This document shows positions 1 through 8,063 of a stretch of DNA of 64,000 bases, piece by piece. The translations under genes were made by a program, and so were the position numbers. The notes beneath the pieces are model-generated. The model saw only the letters and a list, made by a program, of their open reading frames with translations. It had not been told where the DNA came from and searched no databases. Source of the DNA: an uncultured Pseudohongiella sp. (GTDB lineage Bacteria > Pseudomonadota > Gammaproteobacteria > Pseudomonadales > Pseudohongiellaceae); the NCBI GenBank assembly GCA_902531515.1, contig CACAEJ010000001.1, positions 160,078 through 224,077 on the forward strand, in the 5' to 3' direction. Position 1 is the stretch's first letter. Each line of letters starts with the position of its first letter.

Positions 1-849
1 TTTTAACTGAATCCTTGTGACCGAATTCTCGACCCATCGTTCTTCACCACCAATCATTTCTTTCTTTAAGGTAACGTAGTCCCGACCCATAAACCTGCCC
101 ATATGTCGTCTATCTTGGACATGTATTTGTGTTAACCATTTAACATTGGCGACACCGTAAAAACCGGGCACGAGAAGACGTACTGGCCGACCGTGGCCCT
201 GAGGTAAATTTTCGCCATTCATTTCAAGAGCTAACAGGTTTTCCTCTCGCAATGCCTCTGCCACAGGAAGGCTTCTAGAAAAGGACTGCTCTACTTCGAT
301 GTCCCGATTTGGAATCTCCTCTGCTCCGCTATCGGCGCCAAAGAATACGACTTCAGTCCCTTCGCTTTTTACTCCACTTGCATTGAGCAAGTCTTGAAGT
401 CTCACGCCTTTCCAATTCGCGTTACCAATCAGGCCTTGGAACCTACCGGTATTATTTCCACCACACTCAAAACCAGCATCTATGCCGACTTGGTTCATGC
501 CTTGCAGATTTGAGAGGCTGTATTCCATCTCTCGATCGACTAACCCAGTTACTTTTAGGGTGTAATCGGAGAGATCTATCTCTGGTTGGCCGTAATGTTG
601 TACAACATAAAAGTCCTGATTGTCGGTATAGAAGTCTGAGATCATTCTTGTGTCTAACCAGTGCGGTGCGCCCGGTCTTGCAGGTGGTCTGCTGTAATCT
701 TCAGGCATATCAGTAAACAAAACCAGTTCCTCTCCTTGCGCGAGAGCCGGGAGTATCCATTGGGGCATGCTTGCCAGTGTGCCAGCCGCCACACTTGTGT
801 TGACTGTTTTTTTTATCGCTTCTCTTCGGGTAATCTTTTTGTCATTCAT
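1..849 (-). CDS. Tat-exported molybdopterin oxidoreductase, sulfite oxidase/SoxC family (3' end outside window)
   Basis: Periplasmic molybdenum-cofactor enzyme; the family oxidises sulfite or reduces S/N-oxides. 283 residues are visible and the C-terminal part lies beyond position 1. The start at 849 gives a Tat signal (TRREAIKK near residue 7, hydrophobic stretch, likely cleavage after ALAQ about residue 39). Cys129 in FECGGNN sits where the family's Mo-ligating cysteine lies, and GHGRPVRLLVPGFYG (218-232) with the following VKWL is a typical sulfite-oxidase-fold signature. It is the last visible gene of the aau operon, 33 bases after a cytochrome c gene that could be its electron acceptor. 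The substrate cannot be read from the sequence; the exact subfamily is less certain than the fold. Confidence 0.85.
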   Translation of the reverse strand, partial: MNDKKITRREAIKKTVNTSVAAGTLASMPQWILPALAQGEELVLFTDMPEDYSRPPARPGAPHWLDTRMISDFYTDNQDFYVVQHYGQPEIDLSDYTLKVTGLVDREMEYSLSNLQGMNQVGIDAGFECGGNNTGRFQGLIGNANWKGVRLQDLLNASGVKSEGTEVVFFGADSGAEEIPNRDIEVEQSFSRSLPVAEALREENLLALEMNGENLPQGHGRPVRLLVPGFYGVANVKWLTQIHVQDRRHMGRFMGRDYVTLKKEMIGGEERWVENSVTRIQLK

Positions 850-882
850 AAGGCAGTCCTCGTTTAATCTTATAATTTGGTC

Positions 883-1299
883 TTAAAATTCGTAAGCTTT
901 CCAATGATCTTCTCTGTACTTATTTGGGTTTGCCAAAATCTGGGTTCTTGCTTCTGTTACTTCTCCAACGGTTAGTTTCCTAAAATTTTTTGGTAGTGTC
1001 TTAGCGTTGAATTCTTCTAATAACCAATTCAAAACTTCAGTGAGCTCAGCATTTGAGATGGGGGCATGAGCCGAGCCTGGGACTCGCGCCAGATATCCTC
1101 GCATGGCATTTACATTCATCATATGTCCAAGTTCATCGTGCAGAGTTGGGACATTTGGGGGTTTACCCTCGCCCATTGGGCGATGGCATCCGCTACAATA
1201 AAGTAAATAATTTGTTCGCGGACTAGCAGCAAAAACTGCGTTGGTAGTTTGTAATAAGAGAAGGCCAAGCGATGTGAAAAGCACGAGTTTTTTTCGCAT
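883..1299 (-). CDS. periplasmic mono-haem cytochrome c
   Basis: Small c-type cytochrome, 138 residues, with one haem site C35-S-G-C38-H39 just after a signal peptide (MRKK, then a leucine-rich core, cleavage near VFA/ASP). The frame is open up to 1347, but the start at 1299 is preferred: it begins directly with the signal peptide and lies 8 bases after the aauA stop. Several methionines (MMNVNAM, about residues 68-74) could supply the sixth haem ligand. Its place directly after aauA parallels the small mono-haem cytochrome reported downstream of aauBEDA in Alcaligenes faecalis. It probably takes electrons from the amine dehydrogenase, the molybdoenzyme, or both. No azurin or amicyanin gene is seen nearby. 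Confidence 0.88.
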   Translation of the reverse strand: MRKKLVLFTSLGLLLLQTTNAVFAASPRTNYLLYCSGCHRPMGEGKPPNVPTLHDELGHMMNVNAMRGYLARVPGSAHAPISNAELTEVLNWLLEEFNAKTLPKNFRKLTVGEVTEARTQILANPNKYREDHWKAYEF

Positions 1300-1307
1300 G
1301 GTTTTGA

Positions 1308-1844
1308 CTACTCGTCGGCTGCGCCTAGCACTAACGAAACGGTGCAATGATAGCTTGTATTTTCAGTCCCAAAACACCAAAGCACAGTACTGCTATTGCT
1401 GTTGAAATAAACTGGTTTGTCACCTTCCGTATTGTGGCAACCACATCGTGAGCAGACTGCCTTTCCACAACAGTCATTATATGACATCAGGTAGCTGCGC
1501 CCGTCTGCCGGATTAGTGCAAGTGCCAACCCAGGTGATAGGTGAAGCTTCAGAACCGGGAGGACAGGAAGTATATGTTCCTCCGCAACACGCACAAAGTG
1601 TCCCGCTCATGGCGCAGTATCGCCAGTAATCGCAGCTCTGTGGATCACCAATTTCTTGGACTGATTCCTGAGCAAACGATCGTGCTACAGGTAATAGCGG
1701 GAACGATGCCGCACCGGTCAGGAAAATACCCAGCTTAGAAATGAAGTTTCTTCGAGATAGCTTGCGAGCCATAGCTAAACTTGTGCGGCGCGCACTTTCA
1801 TCTATCCAGTAGTAAGTTCTATCAATAATCCTGCCTATTCTCAT
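1308..1844 (-). CDS. aauA: TTQ amine dehydrogenase small (catalytic) subunit, aromatic amine dehydrogenase type
   Basis: Catalytic subunit of a periplasmic quinoprotein that oxidises primary amines to aldehydes plus ammonia. The 178-residue product has a Tat signal (SRRNFISKLG, about 30-39). The two tryptophans that form tryptophan tryptophylquinone fit W105 (ITWVGTC) and W156 (LWCFG), and D124 (YNDCCG) fits the catalytic base; the spacings of 19 and 51 residues equal those in known MADH and AADH small subunits. The mature part has 14 cysteines. The extra pair in CACCGG and AVCSRC matches aromatic amine dehydrogenase rather than methylamine dehydrogenase, which has 12 in my recollection of the family. 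ATGA overlap with aauD supports the start, although Met25 (MARKLSRR) is an alternative. Confidence 0.93.
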   Translation of the reverse strand: MRIGRIIDRTYYWIDESARRTSLAMARKLSRRNFISKLGIFLTGAASFPLLPVARSFAQESVQEIGDPQSCDYWRYCAMSGTLCACCGGTYTSCPPGSEASPITWVGTCTNPADGRSYLMSYNDCCGKAVCSRCGCHNTEGDKPVYFNSNSSTVLWCFGTENTSYHCTVSLVLGAADE

Positions 1845-2488
1845 GACATATTTTCCGCTGCTGATAGTTTAGTTTTAGATTCTAATGGTTCAGACTTAGA
1901 TTCCACATATTCTTGGACCGTAGCTATGCCTGTGGTCATTGATTCGATGAGACTCTCGAGGTGCTCCCTCGTGTTGACCAGTCCTTTACTTCTCAGGATT
2001 CCGTCACCATCAATTAGTACTGCGAAAGGCAGTTTACTCACTTGATAGTACATCCCGAGCGATTCGGATACAAAGTAAGGATAATTCTCAATGTCCAAGT
2101 CACGGATGTAATTTTCATGCTGTTCAATATTTTCGCCATCGCTTGCGAAAAACAATTTCATATCGTTCAACTCAGCCTTTGCTAATGATTTCGCTGTAGG
2201 TACCAACTCTTTGCACACTGGGCAAGTAGGAGAAATAAATAAGATAAAGGATGCTAGCTTTTCTTGTCTGCTTCCACCTAGTCGGATGGACTCTCCTTGC
2301 AGTGACGTAGCTTTTATCTCTTCGGTAATTTCACCTATTTTCGGCCCGGATGTTGGTTGCAGTGCTCCAGCCGGTGCCACTCTTTCGTGTAATATGCCGA
2401 CTTGACGTGTGACCGCAAAGAGAAGGGTTGTCAGTGCAACTACGACTACCCATAAAATCACGTTTGAAATAATCAACGCTTCATTCAC
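1841..2488 (-). CDS. aauD: AauD/MauD-type thiol-disulfide protein for small-subunit maturation
   Basis: Membrane-anchored thioredoxin-like protein, 215 residues. One N-terminal membrane helix (about 7-26) is followed by a periplasmic thioredoxin domain with a C89-P-V-C92 active site. MauD and AauD homologues are needed to fold the cysteine-rich small subunit, probably by forming or shuffling its disulfides; the 14 cysteines of the neighbouring aauA product fit this role. The gene overlaps aauE at its start and aauA at its end, so translation is likely coupled through all three. The function is taken from the family and the operon context. Confidence 0.9.
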   Translation of the reverse strand: MNEALIISNVILWVVVVALTTLLFAVTRQVGILHERVAPAGALQPTSGPKIGEITEEIKATSLQGESIRLGGSRQEKLASFILFISPTCPVCKELVPTAKSLAKAELNDMKLFFASDGENIEQHENYIRDLDIENYPYFVSESLGMYYQVSKLPFAVLIDGDGILRSKGLVNTREHLESLIESMTTGIATVQEYVESKSEPLESKTKLSAAENMS

Positions 2489-3044
2489 TGACGTTTCTCC
2501 ATGAATTAATTGCGTTATTATTTCGCAGTAATTGGTTGGCCGCCGCGTAAACTAATACGATACATAATAAGCTGAAAAACATACTCAAATAATCCAAGGT
2601 GCCAAGAATTCTTGAATTCGCCGGCAGAATTGATAACAGCATAAGACCGATCAGTGCAAAGTTCCTTATCACTAGCCCGAATGATAAATGGGGATTGGTT
2701 CTTTGGTTCAGAAGCTTGTCGAATTTGGAAAAACTGCAGCCACAATCTATATAGTCCCTGCCACGAAAAAGATTGATGCTAATGGAAAGAGTATAAATAC
2801 CTATTAGGGCAGCACTCAAAAGCGGAATCAAAGCAGACTGTGTTACAAGCCAGCCGACACAAAGTGTAATCTCCGTCATACCGAGTAGCAAAACCGCAAC
2901 TTTTGTTAGGCTAGTAGGCAGTAGTCTGTAGTTGTCTATGATGCCTTGGAATTCAGCAAGGTTTGCCAGTTTGTGCATCCCGGCTATTAGGAATAGCAGG
3001 CTTGCACTGGCTGAAATCAGATATTGAATGACGGGATCTATCAT
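2481..3044 (-). CDS. aauE: AauE/MauE-type membrane protein for amine dehydrogenase maturation
   Basis: Integral membrane protein of 187 residues with about four or five hydrophobic helices (near 8-24, 46-66, 72-92, 124-142 and 150-170), in the MauE/DoxX-like family. A C101-G-C103 motif lies in the loop after the third helix; a cysteine pair in this loop is typical of MauE and may exchange disulfides with AauD. It sits between aauB (9-base gap) and aauD (overlap). MauE-type proteins are required for stable small subunit and are thought to act in its export or folding. Confidence 0.88.
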   Translation of the reverse strand: MIDPVIQYLISASASLLFLIAGMHKLANLAEFQGIIDNYRLLPTSLTKVAVLLLGMTEITLCVGWLVTQSALIPLLSAALIGIYTLSISINLFRGRDYIDCGCSFSKFDKLLNQRTNPHLSFGLVIRNFALIGLMLLSILPANSRILGTLDYLSMFFSLLCIVLVYAAANQLLRNNNAINSWRNVSE

Positions 3045-3053
3045 GTCTATTTT

Positions 3054-4151
3054 CTATAAGTCTTCAAAGGCGGTTGATCCAGGAATTTCGATTGATCGCT
3101 CATAACTCAGAGTTATAGCGTTGTAAACATGCGATCCTCCTTCACTATCGACTATCAGAAGTTTGGGATTGCTTTCCTGCGTTACCAGAACACTATTAGC
3201 AGAAGTATCTAATTCAATTTTCCCGATACGCCGTTTCGAATTTGAGTCTAGCACCCAAATTTCTGTCCCGGGCTCATGATGTGTGTCAATTGGCCCCTCA
3301 TGCATAGCAACGAAAATTAGACCGGTCTCATGATGAGCGCTGATGATTTCATTTCGGCCTCCTGGGCGCCAATTTTCTTCACCTTCTAAACGCGGATTCC
3401 ATCCGTCTTCAATTATTATTTCGTCATCGTCGGTTGAGGCGTGAAATATAGTCCCTGAATGTGTAATTAAAAACCAGCCAGTGTTGCTAGATGCAACACG
3501 GTCAAAAATAGCATCTTCCATCACGCTAAAGAAAACGTCGCTGCGTACTCGATTTGCCTCAAAGCCACTAATATCGAGCTGGATCAACTGCAGTGTTCCA
3601 TCACCACAAACCTGCATAAAATCGTTCTGAGCAACTGGCATTATTACTGCGCAGCCGGGCGTCGATGCTTCGTGGGCGAAAATTCTGTCTTCCACGTCTA
3701 CTATGGACACGGAGTGGCCAGGGTTCATATTAAGTACCGCCAGGTGACGGCCATTGTTCAGCAGGCCCATGTGACTTCGAACCTGCAATCTGGCCATATA
3801 ATTCGGGATTTCAATCTCTGCGATAGGGCTAAGATTTGCATAGTCGTAAATGGCTACGATGTCCGTTCGCTCGCCATAAACACCCCGTGCTAGGTAAGAC
3901 TCAGCAGCGTAAAATTCCCCTCGGGGTGGCCAGAAAGTTACAGCTGGAGTGTATCTTGACAGAGACAACATGCCCTTCATTTCACCATCCGTTGCGTCGA
4001 AAATGTAGCCACCGTTGCCAGTCTTACCAATAAACCAATTTTCGCCGCGATCGGGCGTAGTTTCGACACTAATTTCTTCGGGAACAATTTGTGCCACTGC
4101 GGAAGGGGCGACCAGTATTAGGACTAGAGCCGCTCTAGTTACTAAGCCCAT
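3054..4151 (-). CDS. aauB: TTQ amine dehydrogenase large subunit (beta-propeller)
   Basis: Structural subunit of the alpha2-beta2 TTQ amine dehydrogenase, a seven-bladed beta-propeller that cradles the small subunit. The 365-residue product has a Sec signal (cleavage near AVA/QIV, about residue 20). Family landmarks include ARGVYGERTDIV (about 88-99) and ENWRPGGRNEI (about 262-272), which match ARGERTDYV and DGWRPGGW of known heavy chains. The start at 4151 has a strong AAGGAG ribosome site 8 bases upstream. It is the first gene of the operon aauB-E-D-A, cytochrome c, molybdoenzyme. The amine substrate is unknown; the small subunit points to aromatic or arylalkyl amines. Confidence 0.9.
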   Translation of the reverse strand: MGLVTRAALVLILVAPSAVAQIVPEEISVETTPDRGENWFIGKTGNGGYIFDATDGEMKGMLSLSRYTPAVTFWPPRGEFYAAESYLARGVYGERTDIVAIYDYANLSPIAEIEIPNYMARLQVRSHMGLLNNGRHLAVLNMNPGHSVSIVDVEDRIFAHEASTPGCAVIMPVAQNDFMQVCGDGTLQLIQLDISGFEANRVRSDVFFSVMEDAIFDRVASSNTGWFLITHSGTIFHASTDDDEIIIEDGWNPRLEGEENWRPGGRNEIISAHHETGLIFVAMHEGPIDTHHEPGTEIWVLDSNSKRRIGKIELDTSANSVLVTQESNPKLLIVDSEGGSHVYNAITLSYERSIEIPGSTAFEDL

Positions 4152-4308
4152 TAGATCTTCTCCTTTTCGATTTCTTCTTTCGAGTTTAATGATGATAATC
4201 CTTTTCTTTTTCAGTGTATCTCAAATATCCCCGCGTGGCTTCAAATTCGTCGCTTAAAATTAAACACGGGAGCCTGTGAACATCGACAGATTTTTCATCA
4301 ATCTATTC

Positions 4309-4335
4309 CTTGATGCTTAGGAATCACTTTATACT
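4309..4335 (+). promoter_or_regulatory. candidate promoter of the YeeE/YedE gene
   Basis: TATACT at 4330-4335 is one base from the sigma70 -10 consensus and lies 33 bases before the ATG at 4369. CTTGAT at 4309-4314 could be a weak -35 box, but the 15-base spacer is short. The 217-base region 4152-4368 separates divergent aauB and this transporter and should hold promoters for both. I see no clear operator repeat in it. Confidence 0.3.
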
Positions 4336-4368
4336 TGTGAGATATTGAATCAACATGGAGATCGGCGT

Positions 4369-5553
4369 ATGGAATCTAAGTCTGCAAGTACAGTAAATTC
4401 GCTTACCGCTTTCACGGGTCCCTGTATGTTGGCGACGATTCTTCTTTTAAGCGGATTTTTTTCACTTTTCTTAGTGAACTCTTTTGGCTGGCGTCAAGGT
4501 GCACTGTTTTCAGTTGGGCTTTCGGCTGGAGTCATCCTTTACCATGCCGCGTTTGGTTTTACCTCAGCCTGGCGTGAGGTAGTGCGGACCGGGCGAGGCG
4601 CTGGTCTGAGAGCTCAGATGATAATGCTAGCTCTCACGGTCTTAGTCTTCACTCCGCTGATTGCTCAGGGAGAATTATTCGGTGTTAGTCTGAGGGGCTC
4701 CGTAGCTCCTTTAAACTTTTCAGTGGTCTGTGGCGCGTTTATGTTCGGTCTCGGCATGCAGCTGGGCGGAGGATGCGCATCGGGCACACTCTATACTGCT
4801 GGGGGAGGTAATACGCGAATGTTAATTACCTTGATTGCATTTATAGCCGGTTCGGTTCTAGGAACTTGGCAATGGTCTAGTTGGCAGGACACCATGGGCC
4901 TTGCACCTATATCTCTTTCCCAAAGCTTTGGTCTCGTTGGTGGGATATTCATCAGCTTCGTGATTTTTGCTGGGATTTGGTATGTATCCATTCTGTACGA
5001 AAAAAGTCGAAATGAATCCATCATCACTGAGCCGCGGAGTGGTTTTTCAGCGCTTCGGGGTCCATGGCCTTTGCTTGCTGGCGCCTTAGCATTGGTTTTT
5101 ATTCAGGTCGCAACATTGCTGCTCGCTGGAAGACCGTGGGGTGTAACTTCGGGTTTTGCGCTTTGGGGTGCAAAAGCGGTGGGTAGTATTGGTTTGGATG
5201 TTTCAGTATGGCCATACTGGAGCCGACCAGGGCCCCTAAACTCTCTGAATCAAAGTATCTTCAATGACGTCACTACGATTATGAATTTTGGAATAATTCT
5301 TGGCGCGGCGGCAGCTGCTAATTTGGCTAGAAAATTCTCGCCAGCACTAGCTTTGCCAAAAAAACAGATCATTGCCGCTGTGATAGGTGGTTTATTGTTA
5401 GGCTATGGAGCTCGAATAGCCTTTGGTTGCAATATAGGAGCTTATTTTAGTGGTATTGGTTCCACTAGTTTGCACGGATGGCTTTGGTTTCTATCTGCCT
5501 TTGTGGGAAGCATCCTTGGGACTAAACTTCGTCCTTGGTTTGATCTAAATTAG
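4369..5553 (+). CDS. YeeE/YedE family sulfur-compound transporter
   Basis: Polytopic inner-membrane protein, 394 residues, of the YeeE/YedE family, whose characterised member YeeE (TsuA) takes up thiosulfate. Three cysteines lie in the family's typical contexts: C19 (TGPCM), C136 (GGGCASG) and C354 (FGCNIG); in YeeE equivalent cysteines line the substrate path. The two-fold repeat of the family is visible as GGGCASGTLYTAGGG and FGCNIGAYFSGI. The frame opens at a TTG at 4345, but the ATG at 4369 with GGAG 8 bases upstream is the better start. It is divergent from the amine dehydrogenase/molybdoenzyme operon, so a link to sulfur chemistry is plausible. Substrate unproven. Confidence 0.85.
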   Translation: MESKSASTVNSLTAFTGPCMLATILLLSGFFSLFLVNSFGWRQGALFSVGLSAGVILYHAAFGFTSAWREVVRTGRGAGLRAQMIMLALTVLVFTPLIAQGELFGVSLRGSVAPLNFSVVCGAFMFGLGMQLGGGCASGTLYTAGGGNTRMLITLIAFIAGSVLGTWQWSSWQDTMGLAPISLSQSFGLVGGIFISFVIFAGIWYVSILYEKSRNESIITEPRSGFSALRGPWPLLAGALALVFIQVATLLLAGRPWGVTSGFALWGAKAVGSIGLDVSVWPYWSRPGPLNSLNQSIFNDVTTIMNFGIILGAAAAANLARKFSPALALPKKQIIAAVIGGLLLGYGARIAFGCNIGAYFSGIGSTSLHGWLWFLSAFVGSILGTKLRPWFDLN

Positions 5554-5619
5554 TTGGTGTCTTAAGAACTAGATCGGTAAACATAACTTTCCGTGAAGAC
5601 TTAAACAAAGAGGATGAAT

Positions 5620-6687
5620 ATGAACGGATCAATATTTAGATGGCTCCCTCTCGCAAGCATTCTGCTCGCCCTGAGTACTTTTGCGCAAGTACCTCAATAT
5701 GAGCTCGATTTGCAATGGCCGCGTGTTCCAATGGGTGACAATTGGTTGACTGGTGGGATCGGTGGTATGTGTATTGACCGCCACGACCATGTTTACTTAT
5801 TGAACCGTCAAAACGTTGTGGATGCCGATCTCGATGGAGCTAAATTAGCGCCTCCAGTAATTGAATTGAATCCGAGAGGGGAAGTAGTTAGGGGGTGGGG
5901 AGATTCTGATACCTTGGGATCGCGGCTTCATGACTGTCACGTAGAGCAAGATGGAAGCATTTGGGTAGTTGCTGCTGGCACTGGATACATTCAGAAATAT
6001 TCTAACGATGGCAGTGAGATGTTAATGCAAATAGGTCAAACAGGGACATATGACTCTTCAGATGGGTCACGCCAAGGATCTCCTCTGAATTCTGACCGAG
6101 CTCAATTCTTTCTTCCAGCAGCAGTTGATGTAGATAAAGAGACGGGAGATATCTACGTTGCTGATGGCGAGTTGCCGGAGGGTAATTCAAGAATAATTGT
6201 CATGAACAGTGAAGGACAATTCTTAAGACAGTGGTCGATGTTCAGAACAAATTCAGATCAAGACATAACTCCTTTACCGCACTGCTTACGACTGTCTAAC
6301 GATGGATTAGTTTATGTTTGTGACCGCCAAGCAGATCGGATTCAGGTATTTGACAGAGACGGTAATTTTCTACGAAACATTTTTGTGCAATTTTCGGCCG
6401 TATCTCCGACATTGGGTAGAAGCAGCGGCAGAAGGGGTTCGGCGGTAGTTTTAGCTTTCTCTCCGGACGAGGAGCAGGAATTCATGTTTGTGGTTAATCA
6501 AAATAGCGTAATGATTGATGTACTAGAGCGAAAGTCGGGGCGTGTTGTAACAAACTTAGGTAATGGGCCGGGGCGTTACAGAGGCCAGTTTACTTTGCCG
6601 CATGGTATTGGAGTAGATTCTCAAGGAAATATTTACATAGCTGAGCAAGAAGGAAGACGTGTGCAGCGGTATAATTTGATGAACTAA
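5620..6687 (+). CDS. secreted NHL-repeat beta-propeller (peptidyl-alpha-amidating-lyase-like)
   Basis: Exported beta-propeller of 355 residues; signal peptide ends near STFAQ (about 23). It carries NHL-type repeats such as GIGVDSQGNIYIAEQ near the C-terminus and VYVCDRQADRIQVFDRDG in the middle, the pattern of bacterial homologues of the peptidylglycine amidating lyase domain. Whether it has lyase activity or only binds a ligand cannot be told. The start at 5620 is chosen because AGAGG stands 6 bases upstream; the ATG at 5614 would overlap that ribosome site. It ends 4 bases from the convergent CoA-transferase stop. A second member of the family lies at 47414-48442. Confidence 0.72.
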   Translation: MNGSIFRWLPLASILLALSTFAQVPQYELDLQWPRVPMGDNWLTGGIGGMCIDRHDHVYLLNRQNVVDADLDGAKLAPPVIELNPRGEVVRGWGDSDTLGSRLHDCHVEQDGSIWVVAAGTGYIQKYSNDGSEMLMQIGQTGTYDSSDGSRQGSPLNSDRAQFFLPAAVDVDKETGDIYVADGELPEGNSRIIVMNSEGQFLRQWSMFRTNSDQDITPLPHCLRLSNDGLVYVCDRQADRIQVFDRDGNFLRNIFVQFSAVSPTLGRSSGRRGSAVVLAFSPDEEQEFMFVVNQNSVMIDVLERKSGRVVTNLGNGPGRYRGQFTLPHGIGVDSQGNIYIAEQEGRRVQRYNLMN

Positions 6688-6691
6688 CTTG

Positions 6692-7900
6692 TCAAGTCGA
6701 TAAGAATTTCTCCAGCTCATCATCTTTGTAACCTGCCTCACGCAGAATTTCTTCAGTATGCTCTCCTAGTTTTGGGGCAGCACTTGGCTCGCGCTTGTCA
6801 CTACCGCTGACATCGAACGGGCTACTAATCGTCTTCATTGGCCCGTACTCTGGGTGATTAAAGGGTACAATTACTCCGTTCTCTATCTTCTGAGGGTCTG
6901 CAGCAGCCTCTTCATAAGTGAACACCTTTGAATGAGGAATGTCATATCTGGTAAGTCGCTCGAGCCAGAAGCCCATGTCTTCTTCCAGGAAGGCTTCACT
7001 GATTTCTTTAATTAGAAGGGGCATATTTTCAATGCGCTGTTCTTGTGTTGAAAAGCGGTGATCAGTAATGAACTCCTCTCTTCTTAGTGCTTCGCAAAGC
7101 GAGTTCCAGTCACGCGGCGCATTCACAAGCGTTAATTTCAGTAGCAAATTATCTCTGGTCGTATAGTTTAAAGAGCTAAAGTTATATGTCTTATCGCGAG
7201 GCCTCTTCTCTCGAAATTCAGCATTAGATAGTTGGGCTTGGAGCATTACTGAGTTTGACCATGCTCCGTTGGCGAGCAAGGAGGTAGTTACTTTGCAGCC
7301 TTCTCCAGTTCTCTGACGCTTATAAAGCCCGCTCATTATCGAAGCAAACAGAGTCATTCCACTGGGGTGATCTCCAGCGCCAAAAGGGAAGTTATGAAGC
7401 CATCCCTCATAAGGGAAAATGTGATTTTCGAACGCAGATCGGGTCCAATAACATATGGTGTCATAGCCAGGCTTATCTTTCTCAGCGCCTTTTTCACCAT
7501 ACCCAGTTGCAAGCGCATAAATAAGCTTAGGGTTAATGACACTCATAGACTCATAATCAATCTTTAGTCTGGAAATTGCGTCCAATCGGTAGTTTGTGAT
7601 GAATACGTCAGCGTCCTTTACCAATTTGCAAAGAGCCTCATGTGCATCACCGCTCTTCAGGTCGAGAACTAAACTTCGCTTGTTACGATTGGTCATCTGA
7701 AAAGCATAAGGGATTTCTGAAATTGGCAATCCCGGTATTTTGTGCCAATTACGGTTCAGATCTCCTGTTACTGGAGGTTCGATTTTTATAACGTCGGCGC
7801 CGAAGTCACTTAAGACTACTCCCGCTGCTGGTCCAAAAACCATGGTCGTGAGTTCTAATACTTTAATGCCTTCAAGGAGGGTTGAGTTGTTTTCGGACAT
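6692..7900 (-). CDS. class III CoA-transferase (CaiB/BaiF family)
   Basis: Cytoplasmic family III acyl-CoA:carboxylate CoA-transferase, 402 residues, full length. N-terminal VLELTTMVFGPAAGVVLSDF and GADVIKIEPP (about 15-43) form the CoA-binding Rossmann part, and PGYDT at 144-148 carries D147 as the likely catalytic aspartate that forms the acyl anhydride. It is divergent from the enoyl-CoA hydratase at 8064 across 163 bases, a pairing common in carnitine-like and branched or cyclic acid catabolism. The acid handled is unknown. Start at 7900 with GGAGG (reverse strand) roughly in range; no better start is seen. Confidence 0.88.
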   Translation of the reverse strand: MSENNSTLLEGIKVLELTTMVFGPAAGVVLSDFGADVIKIEPPVTGDLNRNWHKIPGLPISEIPYAFQMTNRNKRSLVLDLKSGDAHEALCKLVKDADVFITNYRLDAISRLKIDYESMSVINPKLIYALATGYGEKGAEKDKPGYDTICYWTRSAFENHIFPYEGWLHNFPFGAGDHPSGMTLFASIMSGLYKRQRTGEGCKVTTSLLANGAWSNSVMLQAQLSNAEFREKRPRDKTYNFSSLNYTTRDNLLLKLTLVNAPRDWNSLCEALRREEFITDHRFSTQEQRIENMPLLIKEISEAFLEEDMGFWLERLTRYDIPHSKVFTYEEAAADPQKIENGVIVPFNHPEYGPMKTISSPFDVSGSDKREPSAAPKLGEHTEEILREAGYKDDELEKFLST

Positions 7901-8063
7901 ATACTTAATATGCTTGCAGCTTAATATCTAATCCAGTTAAAAAGGTGGGAGAGTATAGTTGATTGGTATAAGTATAAAAACTCTTATCTGAAATCCAATT
8001 TTTCAGCTATGCTATTTTTGGGTGGCTAGCCCAACGCTTTCATATACAGTAGAGGAGTATTTA

